DNA of 8,651 nt from Clostridia bacterium (GCA_017453085.1 JAFTKV010000212.1:1-8651); one strand, 5' to 3'; shown: positions 1-5,038, counted from the first letter of the stretch. Notes: generated by a model from the letters alone, not told the origin. A program made the numbers and translations.

Positions 1-574
1 CATGGGCAGAAACGCAGGCTATATCGCCCTGAACACCGGCGTTGCAGTCGGTGCTACCGCCATCTGCCTGAAGGAGATCGCCATCACCGAGGACGAGATC
101 ATCTCCCGCATCGAGGCTGCCAAGGCCGACGGCAAGCGCAACTTCATCGTCATGGTTGCCGAGGGTATGGGCGGCGAGTTCGGCGAGAACCTCACCAAGA
201 AGATCGAAGAGGTCACCGGCATTGAGACCAGATTTGCCCGCCTGGCGCATGTCGTCCGCGGCGGCTCTCCCTCCCTGCGCGACCGCGTGATGGGCTCCGA
301 GATGGGTGCCAAGGCGGTTGAGATGCTGCTGGACGGCAAGAGCAACATGGTCGTTTGCTACCGTCACGGCGAGATTCGCACCTCCGAGATCACCTGGGCA
401 CTGGCGCTGGATAAGCTGTTCAAGTCCGAATACGCCGGCTACAAGAAGGCAGACGTGGAGAAGCTGCTGGCTCCCTACTCTGACGAGGACAAGGCGATCA
501 TGCATCAATTCTGCGCTACCAAGCTGGAAAAAATGAAAGAGGTCTACCGCATCGCAATGGAGATCTCCAACTAA
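1..574 (+). CDS. pfkA: 6-phosphofructokinase, C-terminal part (5' end outside window)
   Basis: Phosphorylates fructose 6-phosphate to fructose 1,6-bisphosphate, the committed step of glycolysis, in the cytoplasm. The visible 190 residues begin at MGRNAGYIAL, which lines up with Met169 of E. coli PfkA, so roughly 168 residues are missing upstream; base 1 is the last base of the preceding codon. Substrate-site residues of the family are recognisable: Glu54 in VAEG, Arg77 in ETR, His83 and Arg86 in AHVVRGGSP of the fragment, matching E. coli Glu222, Arg243, His249 and Arg252. The C-terminal tail after the RGGSP region is longer than in E. coli PfkA. The residues that separate ATP- from pyrophosphate-dependent enzymes lie outside the window, so the phosphoryl donor cannot be decided here. 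The gene stops at TAA 572-574, six bases before a strong terminator stem, so it is the last gene of its transcript. Confidence 0.93.
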   Translation, partial: MGRNAGYIALNTGVAVGATAICLKEIAITEDEIISRIEAAKADGKRNFIVMVAEGMGGEFGENLTKKIEEVTGIETRFARLAHVVRGGSPSLRDRVMGSEMGAKAVEMLLDGKSNMVVCYRHGEIRTSEITWALALDKLFKSEYAGYKKADVEKLLAPYSDEDKAIMHQFCATKLEKMKEVYRIAMEISN

Positions 575-579
575 GAGTG

Positions 580-612
580 AAAAGGAGGAAACGGTTGCGT
601 TTCCTCCTTTTT
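580..612 (+). terminator. Rho-independent terminator of pfkA
   Basis: A 14-bp perfect stem (580-593 paired with 598-611) closes a GTTG loop and runs directly into a tract of five T (608-612). It begins six bases after the pfkA stop codon. The A-rich left arm means it could also act weakly on the opposite strand. Confidence 0.93.
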
Positions 613-692
613 GGGAATCGGGGAGAGGCAATGAAAGCCCTTTCCGCATCCCCCGATGGGAGAGACTGCGCAAATCGCTCAAGCTATTCGGC
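611..692 (+). repeat. R1 repeat, copy 1
   Basis: First of three copies of an ~82-bp dispersed repeat in this window. The first 57 bases match copy 2 with one substitution (GGCAATG versus GACAATG) and one C fewer in the C-run; the last ~25 bases are more diverged but end in the shared CTATTCG/CTATCCG. Inside, ATCGGGG (617-623) can pair with CCCCGAT (651-657). It begins in the T-tract of the pfkA terminator. Open frames across it carry no recognisable protein. Confidence 0.85.
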
Positions 693-773
693 TTGGGAAT
701 CGGGGAGAGACAATGAAAGCCCTTTCCGCATCCCCCCGATGGGAGAGACTCTGCCGAACGATCGGACTATCCG
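693..773 (+). repeat. R1 repeat, copy 2 (tandem to copy 1)
   Basis: Directly abuts copy 1 at a period of about 82 bp. The core TTGGGAATCGGGGAGAG is identical to copy 1, and the pairing ATCGGGG (699-705) with CCCCGAT (734-740) is kept. Its 3' part (GACTATCCG) resembles the third copy (GACTAACCG near 2694-2702), which helps to define the far end of the unit. Confidence 0.85.
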
Positions 774-792
774 TTTTCGGTTTTTTGGAAAC

Positions 793-862
793 GGTGCGCC
801 CCAACCGTCGCCTCGGCGAAAGCCGTTCGACCGGGAGGAGCAAGCCCCTCCCCCTACGAGGG
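793..862 (+). repeat. R2 hairpin repeat, copy A
   Basis: Matches the segment at 940-1004 in order and spacing: CCAACC, then TCGGC-GAA-AGCCG forming a short hairpin, then GGGAG leading into a second hairpin, then CCCTACGAGGG. The second hairpin pairs GGGAGG (833-838) with CCTCCC (847-852), plus inner GC pairs. Stem bases differ from copy B but the pairing is kept. Confidence 0.7.
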
Positions 863-890
863 TTGGGCGAACATTCCGCACCAACTCCAA

Positions 891-932
891 CCTTCCCCAG
901 CGGGGAAGGTGCCCCGAAGGGGCGGATGAGGA
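891..932 (+). repeat. R3 double-hairpin repeat, plus-strand copy
   Basis: Two adjacent hairpins followed by a constant tail. Hairpin I is CCTTCCCC (891-898), loop AGC, GGGGAAGG (902-909). Hairpin II is GCCCC (911-915), loop GAA, GGGGC (919-923). The tail is CGGATGAGG. A second copy lies on the minus strand at 7026-7076. No T-tract follows, so it is not a terminator. Confidence 0.8.
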
Positions 933-939
933 GATCCCC

Positions 940-1004
940 GTTTGCACCAACCATTGCCTCGGCAGAAGCCGCTCAAACGGGAGCGCAATGCGCTCCCCTA
1001 CGGG
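940..1004 (+). repeat. R2 hairpin repeat, copy B
   Basis: Starts eight bases after R3 and together with it forms a composite element of ~115 bp. It contains CGGC (960-963), loop AGAA, GCCG (968-971), then a nine-pair palindrome GGGAGCGCA (979-987) with TGCGCTCCC (989-997), then CTACGGGG (997-1004). The same order (R3, small hairpin, GGG palindrome, CTACGGGG) recurs on the minus strand at 6966-7078. Confidence 0.8.
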
Positions 1005-1023
1005 GTATGTGGTGTGAAAACAG

Positions 1024-1078
1024 AATGCGCCGACCATCGCCTATCCGCGAAGCGGTTCGCTCCATTCCCCCGACTCCA
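1024..1078 (+). repeat. R2-like repeat, degenerate copy C
   Basis: A diverged stretch with the opening modules of R2: GCGCCGACCATCGCCTA resembles copies A and B, followed by CCGC-GAA-GCGG, which has the same hairpin position with changed bases, then GTTCGCTCC. The final palindrome and the CTACGGGG tail are absent. It ends about 20 bases before the comM start codon, so it falls in the comM leader. Confidence 0.5.
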
Positions 1079-1083
1079 AACAA

Positions 1084-1090
1084 GAAAGGA
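1084..1090 (+). promoter_or_regulatory. Ribosome binding site that sets the comM start
   Basis: GAAAGGA lies seven bases upstream of ATG 1098-1100. It favours this start over the in-frame ATG at 942, which lies inside repeat R2 and would add 52 residues unlike any ComM N-terminus. Confidence 0.8.
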
Positions 1091-1097
1091 TTCTATT

Positions 1098-2627
1098 ATG
1101 CTCTCGAAAACCACCTCTGCCGCCCTGCTGGGCGTGGACGGCGTGCTCGTTACCATAGAGTGCGACGTGTCCGATAAAATGCCGGTCTTTGAGATCGTCG
1201 GTCTGCCCGACAACGCCGTAAAGGAGGCCAAGGAGCGCATCCGCACCGCCTCGGATAACAGCGGCATCTTCTTCCCCGACAGTGCGATCATCATCAATCT
1301 TGCGCCCGCCGATATGAAGAAGAGCGGCTCCGCCTTCGATCTTGCCATGCTGATGGCGATCCTGGGCGGCGCAGGCATCGTGAAGGGCGATCTGTCGAAA
1401 AAGTGCTTCGTCGGTGAGCTCTCCCTGTCGGGCGAGGTGCGTGCCATCCGCGGCGTGCTCTGTATGACGCTGGCGGCCAAGGCGGCAGGCATCACCGAGA
1501 TCTACGTCCCCGTAGACAATGCGCAGGAGGCAGCCGTGGTGGAGGGCGTGACGGTCTACGCCGTGCCAAGCATCGCCGCACTGGTGGCCGCGCTCAACGA
1601 CCGCGGAACGCTGGAGAAGGCCACCTTCACCCCACCCGACTTCTCCGCCACCACCGCAGGGCTTCCCGATTTTGCCGACGTGAAGGGGCAGGAGCGGGTC
1701 AAGCGTGCCATCGAGATCGCCGCGGCAGGCGGACACAACATCCTGCTCATCGGCCCTCCCGGCACGGGCAAGAGCATGCTGGCCAAGCGCATCCCCTCCA
1801 TCCTGCCCGAGATGACCTTCGCAGAGTCGGTGGAGACCACGAAGATCCATTCCATCGCCGGTCTGCTGCCCGCAGGCGGTGCATTGGTGACCACCCGTCC
1901 CTTCCGCTCGCCTCACCACACCATGTCCTCGGCATCGCTGGCAGGCGGCGGCACCATCCCCATGCCCGGCGAGATTTCGCTGGCGCATAACGGCGTGCTG
2001 TTTTTAGACGAGCTGCCCGAGTTCAACAAGCAGGTGACCGAATCCCTCCGTCAGCCCCTGGAGGACGGGGAGATCACCATCACCCGCGCGGCAGGACGCT
2101 TCACCTTCCCCTGCGGACTGATGCTGGTAGCGGCCATGAACCCCTGCAAGTGCGGCTATTTCGGCCATCCCACCCATCCCTGCTCCTGCAAGAAGGAGGA
2201 TATCCGCCGTTACATGTCCAAGATCAGCGGACCGCTGCTGGATCGCATCGACATCCAGATCGAGGTCCCTTCCCTCACCTTCGACGAGCTGTCGGACAAC
2301 ACCCCTGCCGAGTCCTCTGCCGCCGTCCGTGAGCGAGTGAACGCCGCCCGCGCCTTTGCAGCCAAGCGGTTTGCCGCAGAGGAGGTGCCCATCCACTCCA
2401 ACAGTGCCATGAGCGCCCCCCAGATCCGCCGTCACTGCACCCTCACAGAGGATGCGTCCATGATCCTGAAAGCCGCCTTCGAGCGACTGGGGCTCTCGGC
2501 TCGTGGACACGATCGCATCCTGCGGGTAGCCCGCACCATCGCCGATCTGGCGGGTAGCGACACCATCCGTGCCGAGCACATCGCCGAGGCGATCCAGCTA
2601 CGGAGTCTGGATCGGAAATTTTTTTGA
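1098..2627 (+). CDS. comM: ComM/YifB-family Mg-chelatase-like AAA+ ATPase
   Basis: A 509-residue protein, the usual family length. In naturally competent bacteria ComM is a hexameric helicase that promotes branch migration during integration of incoming DNA; in many Firmicutes it is conserved without a tested role. The N-terminal ChlI-like domain opens with MLSKTTSAALLGVDG and contains FEIVGLPD. Walker A is GPPGTGKS (219-226) and Walker B is VLFLDE (Asp304-Glu305). The family stretch SPHHTMSSASLAGGG lies between them. NPCKCGY (348-354) with Cys362-Ser-Cys364 gives a CxC...CxC set that could bind zinc. LLDRIDI (around 380-386) is the sensor and arginine-finger region, and the C-terminal Mg-chelatase domain ends in the typical RSLDRKFF. 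The start at 1098 has a GAAAGGA site and matches family N-termini. The frequent partner dprA is not present here. The stop codon sits at the edge of R1 copy 3. Confidence 0.95.
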   Translation: MLSKTTSAALLGVDGVLVTIECDVSDKMPVFEIVGLPDNAVKEAKERIRTASDNSGIFFPDSAIIINLAPADMKKSGSAFDLAMLMAILGGAGIVKGDLSKKCFVGELSLSGEVRAIRGVLCMTLAAKAAGITEIYVPVDNAQEAAVVEGVTVYAVPSIAALVAALNDRGTLEKATFTPPDFSATTAGLPDFADVKGQERVKRAIEIAAAGGHNILLIGPPGTGKSMLAKRIPSILPEMTFAESVETTKIHSIAGLLPAGGALVTTRPFRSPHHTMSSASLAGGGTIPMPGEISLAHNGVLFLDELPEFNKQVTESLRQPLEDGEITITRAAGRFTFPCGLMLVAAMNPCKCGYFGHPTHPCSCKKEDIRRYMSKISGPLLDRIDIQIEVPSLTFDELSDNTPAESSAAVRERVNAARAFAAKRFAAEEVPIHSNSAMSAPQIRRHCTLTEDASMILKAAFERLGLSARGHDRILRVARTIADLAGSDTIRAEHIAEAIQLRSLDRKFF

Positions 2628-2702
2628 AATCGGGGAGCGGTAACGAAAATCGATTCCGCATACCACGAGGGGAGAGGCTCAGCGGGCCGCTTCGACTAAC
2701 CG
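2624..2702 (+). repeat. R1 repeat, copy 3, abutting the comM stop codon
   Basis: A diverged third copy of the repeat seen at 611-773: ATCGGGGAG, TTCCGCAT, GGGGAGAGGCT and GACTAACCG occur in the same order and spacing. It begins at the last T's of a seven-T run (2619-2625) that also encodes the final Phe codon and the first base of the comM stop. The internal ATCGGGG/CCCCGAT pairing of copies 1 and 2 is not preserved. Confidence 0.7.
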
Positions 2703-2715
2703 ACCAAAACTTTTG

Positions 2716-2744
2716 AAAAAGCCCTGCAAATACTTGCAGGGCTT
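2716..2744 (-). terminator. Terminator for the minus-strand peptidase gene
   Basis: Read on the minus strand, an 11-bp stem (2744-2734 with 2729-2719; 9 bp if the terminal A-T pairs are excluded) closes a 4-nt loop and is followed by TTTTT. It lies about 105 bases past the peptidase stop codon. Its core GCAAATACTTGC is shared with the hairpin at 2762-2785. Confidence 0.7.
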
Positions 2745-2761
2745 AACGATTTGATTCGCCT

Positions 2762-2790
2762 GGGACGGCAAGTATTTGCCGTCCCTTTAT
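2762..2790 (+). terminator. Probable terminator for comM
   Basis: A 10-bp perfect stem GGGACGGCAA (2762-2771) with TTGCCGTCCC (2776-2785) and loop GTAT is followed by TTTATAAAAGTTTT. The T-tract is interrupted, so termination may be moderate. It faces the oppositely oriented terminator at 2716-2744 between the convergent genes. Confidence 0.6.
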
Positions 2791-2808
2791 AAAAGTTTTA
2801 GAGGGGTT

Positions 2809-2840
2809 TTAGGGGAACCTTTTTCAAAAGGTTCCCCTAA
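2809..2840. repeat. Long inverted repeat just past the peptidase stop codon
   Basis: TTAGGGGAACCTTTT (2809-2823) is the exact complement of 2826-2840, giving up to 15 pairs around two central bases. Neither strand has a T-tract directly after the stem, so it is not a canonical terminator. The related string ACTTTTGAAAAAG occurs at 2709-2721. It may be another dispersed palindrome or may stabilise a 3' end. Confidence 0.65.
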
Positions 2841-2847
2841 TCAAAGA

Positions 2848-3792
2848 TCATTTCACATTCAGATAGCGTATAGCATCGGCATATCGGACGCGGATCGCCT
2901 CCCGCAGGGGGAATGCCTGCAGAAGAGGAGCGGTCTCACCCTCTTTTGCTACGCCGGAGGAGAGATACGCCATGCCGGAGGCCAAATACTCCTCCCACAG
3001 GGCAAAGAGATCCTTCCCTGCCGCACCGGTGCCGGCAAAAACCGCCTGCCACGCAGAGCCGTCGGGAGCCCACGCAGCCTCGTTATACGCCTCGGTACGC
3101 TGATGAATACAGCAGTTCATCTCACGGATGATATCCCGATCGGGAGTGGAATAGGTGTAGTCCAGCCACACCCAGAAGCGCACCGCATCAAAGGGATTTC
3201 CCTCTCCCTCGGGGGTCTGCAGCTCCCAGCCCGTGTCGTTGTACCGACCGTTCTCGAAGGCGTACAAATAGCGGCAATAGTCGGCAAACCGCTCCACCAT
3301 GTAGGTGTCCTCCTCGTGGATCGGCATATAGCCGTCCTGCCAATCGCCCTGCACGGTGTGGGCAAACTCGTGAGTGAGGCAATCGAAATCGGTGGGGTTT
3401 TCCATCAGCCAGCAATCGTGAATATGCACCTGATCGTCCCAGGCCTCGGCAATTCCGTAGCCGAAATCCTCGATCCGAAGCGTCACGTGGGTAGGCGTAT
3501 CGGGCAGACCGAAGCGGGCGTACATCTGCGGATAGCAATACCAAAACAGCTTGGCGGCGACTGCGATCTGCTCCGGCGAGGTGTGGCCGGCAGCACCCGA
3601 AAGGTCGATGATCAGCGAAAAATCGGTATCGTTGATCCTGCCGTTCCAGAAAAGCTGTCGCTCCTTCTCACGAAGCTGCAGCGAGATTCCGTCGGCGATC
3701 TCGCTCAGATCAAACAGACGAGCGGCGACTACGGGATCAAACGGCGTCGATCCTGCGGCGGGATGTTCCATCAAAGGGGGAGTTTGGGGCAT
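2848..3792 (-). CDS. Zinc metallopeptidase of the basic secretory protein (BSP) type, no signal peptide
   Basis: A 314-residue protein with LTHEFAHTVQG (HExxH: His141, Glu142, His145), about 22 residues later followed by MVERFADYCRYLY (Glu167, Asp171). This order, HExxH then an E..ADY motif, is typical of the bacterial and plant basic secretory protein family (Pfam PF04450), putative zinc peptidases. Downstream, DAVRFWVWLDY and LFALWEEYL also fit that family. Two features support the start at 3792: an AGAAAGGA site nine bases upstream, and a promoter whose transcription start falls near 3821, downstream of the alternative ATG at 3846. Family members are often secreted, yet this N-terminus (MPQTPPLMEHPAAG) has no hydrophobic stretch, so the protein appears cytoplasmic or leaves by another route. 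Its substrate is unknown. It is transcribed alone, convergent with comM and divergent from the small gene at 3994. Confidence 0.85.
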   Translation of the reverse strand: MPQTPPLMEHPAAGSTPFDPVVAARLFDLSEIADGISLQLREKERQLFWNGRINDTDFSLIIDLSGAAGHTSPEQIAVAAKLFWYCYPQMYARFGLPDTPTHVTLRIEDFGYGIAEAWDDQVHIHDCWLMENPTDFDCLTHEFAHTVQGDWQDGYMPIHEEDTYMVERFADYCRYLYAFENGRYNDTGWELQTPEGEGNPFDAVRFWVWLDYTYSTPDRDIIREMNCCIHQRTEAYNEAAWAPDGSAWQAVFAGTGAAGKDLFALWEEYLASGMAYLSSGVAKEGETAPLLQAFPLREAIRVRYADAIRYLNVK

Positions 3793-3801
3793 GGTGCGGA
3801 T

Positions 3802-3809
3802 TCCTTTCT
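3802..3809 (-). promoter_or_regulatory. Ribosome binding site that sets the peptidase start
   Basis: AGAAAGGA on the minus strand lies nine bases before the ATG at 3792. No comparable site precedes the longer in-frame ATG at 3846. Confidence 0.75.
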
Positions 3810-3827
3810 GATTCAAAGACTGTACAT

Positions 3828-3856
3828 AGTATACCAAATCGAGCAAATGCTGTCAA
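3828..3856 (-). promoter_or_regulatory. Sigma-A promoter of the BSP-type peptidase gene
   Basis: On the minus strand, TTGACA (3856-3851) and TATACT (3833-3828) are separated by exactly 17 bp. The predicted start near 3821 leaves a leader of about 30 bases. The -35 hexamer lies inside the downstream unit of a 45-bp tandem repeat. Confidence 0.9.
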
Positions 3857-3936
3857 GGCAAACGCCATCGTTTTCTCCGATGGATCACATAGAAATTATC
3901 AACGCAGACCCATCGCTTTTGTCGATGACAGGCATA
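3851..3936 (-). repeat. Two tandem 45-bp units, each with a CATCG...CGATG hairpin
   Basis: Read on the minus strand, each unit runs TATG, hairpin CATCG-n7-CGATGG, then GTCTGCGTTGATA (unit 1, to 3897) or GTTTGCCTTGACA (unit 2, to 3851). The hairpin stems are at 3911-3915/3923-3927 and 3865-3870/3878-3883. The last six bases of unit 2 are the perfect -35 box; unit 1 has TTGATA at the same place but no matching -10. Confidence 0.7.
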
Positions 3937-3993
3937 GTTTTCCCGCAATCCGCATATGATTATGATTAGTCTGCTTGAAAGGAATCTGCTATC

Positions 3994-4269
3994 ATGAAAT
4001 ATATTTACCTCATTCGCACCGATCATCATCCCGACGAGAGCGGCAAGCTCCGTCCCCTCTACGGCATCGACGTGTGGCGGCTCCCCGACCGAGATGCCCG
4101 CCTCTTCTGCTCCTATCCCGCCCTCTTTGCCGACAAAGCCAGCGCAGAGGCATTGGCAAAGACGCTCACCGCCGAAAATCCCGCCCCCGAATCGCTTCCC
4201 CGCATCATTGAAGCGGCACAACAGAAAAAAACGTCGCCCCAATCCGTGCCAATCAAAGCGAACCCGTAA
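3994..4269 (+). CDS. Small protein, possibly DUF6514-like
   Basis: A 91-residue acidic-to-neutral protein without signal peptide or membrane segment. The start is supported by GAAAGGA (3977-3983) ten bases upstream of the ATG. It begins MKYIYLIRTDHH, then LYGIDVWRLP, an ADKASAEALAKTL helix, and PESLPRIIEAAQQ before a lysine- and proline-rich tail. The layout (a Y-G-I/V strand, a stretch of residues marking a time or state, a helix in which paired hydrophobics recur, and a P-x-x-L...I-E-A close) resembles the small clostridial DUF6514 family as I remember it; no function is known for that family, and the match needs a profile search. The only candidate promoter is weak: TATGAT at 3961-3966 with TTTTCC 17 bp upstream. 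The gene lies divergent from the peptidase and just ahead of the deacetylase, which has its own promoter. Confidence 0.75.
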   Translation: MKYIYLIRTDHHPDESGKLRPLYGIDVWRLPDRDARLFCSYPALFADKASAEALAKTLTAENPAPESLPRIIEAAQQKKTSPQSVPIKANP

Positions 4270-4276
4270 AAGCCCA

Positions 4277-4305
4277 TTGACAATTTTGTGGAAAAGTGCT
4301 ACAAT
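4277..4305 (+). promoter_or_regulatory. Sigma-A promoter (extended -10) of the deacetylase gene
   Basis: TTGACA (4277-4282), a 17-bp spacer and TACAAT (4300-4305), with TG at 4297-4298 giving an extended -10. It begins eight bases after the stop codon of the upstream small gene, so the deacetylase can be transcribed independently. Confidence 0.92.
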
Positions 4306-4339
4306 TCAAGTAAGAATATCCCTACAGGAGGATTGTAGT

Positions 4340-5038
4340 ATGTATCCCAACGGAAAACTGAAAGCCATCACCCTCAGCTTTGACGATGGTGTTACCCAAG
4401 ACGCACGCCTGATCGAGCTGCTGGATCGCTACGGGCTCAAATGCACCTTCAACTTGAATTCGGAGCTGTTCGGCAAACCCGGCAGACTGACCAACGGCCG
4501 TGGGGCGTACGCCGACCACAACAAAGTGGACCCTGCCATCGTCGCTTCGCTGTACAAAAATCACGAGGTGGCGGTGCACACCCTCACCCATCCCAATCTC
4601 ACCACCCTCCCCGACGAGGAGATCATCCGTCAGGTGGAGGAGGATCGGAAGAATCTCTCCGCCATTTGCGGCTACGAGATCATCGGCATGGCCTACCCCT
4701 GCGGCGGCGTGAACAACAACGATCACGTGGCAAAAGTGATAAAAGAGAACACGGGCGTAAAATACAGCCGTACCATCACCTCTACCTATTCCTGGGAGCA
4801 GCAGGAGAATCTCTACCGCTTCAACCCCACCCTCCACGTGAAGGACGGGAAGTGCGAGGAGATCTGCCGCGCCTTTTTGGAGGCGGAGGTGGATTCCCCG
4901 AAGCTCCTCTATCTCTGGGGACACAGCTACGAGTTCGACTTCGACGATTCTTGGGATCGCTTCGAGGCGCTTTGCCAGCTGATCTCGGGGCACGAGGACG
5001 TCTTCTACGGCACAAATCGGGAAGTGTTTGGACTGTGA
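4340..5038 (+). CDS. NodB-type polysaccharide deacetylase family protein, no signal peptide
   Basis: A 232-residue single-domain carbohydrate esterase (CE4/NodB fold) predicted to remove acetyl groups from an N- or O-acetylated sugar using a metal ion. Motif 1 is TLSFDDG (Asp15 as likely base, Asp16 as metal ligand), motif 2 is HTLTHP (His80 and His84, metal ligands), motif 3 is the AYPCGG stretch (118-123), and HSYEF near the C-terminus carries the late histidine (His195). The start has a consensus AGGAGG (4326-4331) eight bases upstream; the frame is open further upstream to 4094, but that part overlaps the small gene and lacks a binding site. There is no signal peptide or membrane anchor, unlike peptidoglycan deacetylases, so a soluble intracellular sugar or oligosaccharide is the more likely substrate. 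The gene sits between its own promoter and a bidirectional terminator, so it appears monocistronic. Confidence 0.92.
   Translation: MYPNGKLKAITLSFDDGVTQDARLIELLDRYGLKCTFNLNSELFGKPGRLTNGRGAYADHNKVDPAIVASLYKNHEVAVHTLTHPNLTTLPDEEIIRQVEEDRKNLSAICGYEIIGMAYPCGGVNNNDHVAKVIKENTGVKYSRTITSTYSWEQQENLYRFNPTLHVKDGKCEEICRAFLEAEVDSPKLLYLWGHSYEFDFDDSWDRFEALCQLISGHEDVFYGTNREVFGL

Larger units (their letters stand above)
613..1083. other. Gene-free repeat mosaic between pfkA and comM
   Basis: About 470 bp with no credible gene. It is filled by R1 copies 1 and 2, R2 copies A, B and C and one R3 copy. Between R1 and R2, CCGTTT (771-776) can pair with AAACGG (789-794) across a T-rich loop. Open frames of up to 173 codons cross it, but their products are low-information translations of the repeats. 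I found no clear sigma-A promoter for comM here. Confidence 0.75.

Noticed and set aside
611..773. R1 tandem copies as a CRISPR array
   Set aside because: The units directly abut with an ~82-bp period, have no regular spacers of 25-40 bp, number only two, and no cas gene is present.
891..1004. Riboswitch or terminator for comM
   Set aside because: No T-tract, no recognised aptamer signature, and the same modules occur between two unrelated genes on the other strand, which fits a dispersed element better.
942..1097. Longer comM start at ATG 942
   Set aside because: It adds 52 residues translated from repeat R2 and the leader, which do not resemble ComM N-termini; ATG 1098 has the binding site and the family start MLSKTTSAALLG.
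577..1177. Open reading frames of 146 and 173 codons between pfkA and comM
   Set aside because: They run through the R1, R2 and R3 repeats, have no family features, and the repeat copies would fall in different frames.
1041..1988. 315-codon minus-strand frame opposite comM
   Set aside because: Gly- and His-rich antisense translation of comM without features.
2809..2840. Terminator call for the long inverted repeat
   Set aside because: No T-tract follows the stem on either strand; listed as a repeat instead.
3793..3846. Longer peptidase start at 3846
   Set aside because: It lies upstream of the predicted transcription start near 3821 and has no ribosome binding site.
2776..3969. 397-codon plus-strand frame opposite the peptidase
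   Set aside because: It overlaps the terminators, peptidase gene and promoter region; the minus-strand product has an intact HExxH family signature and a consensus promoter.
4094..4339. N-terminal extension of the deacetylase
   Set aside because: The open frame overlaps the small gene in another frame, encodes an Arg/Pro-rich low-information sequence, and would start before the promoter at 4277-4305.
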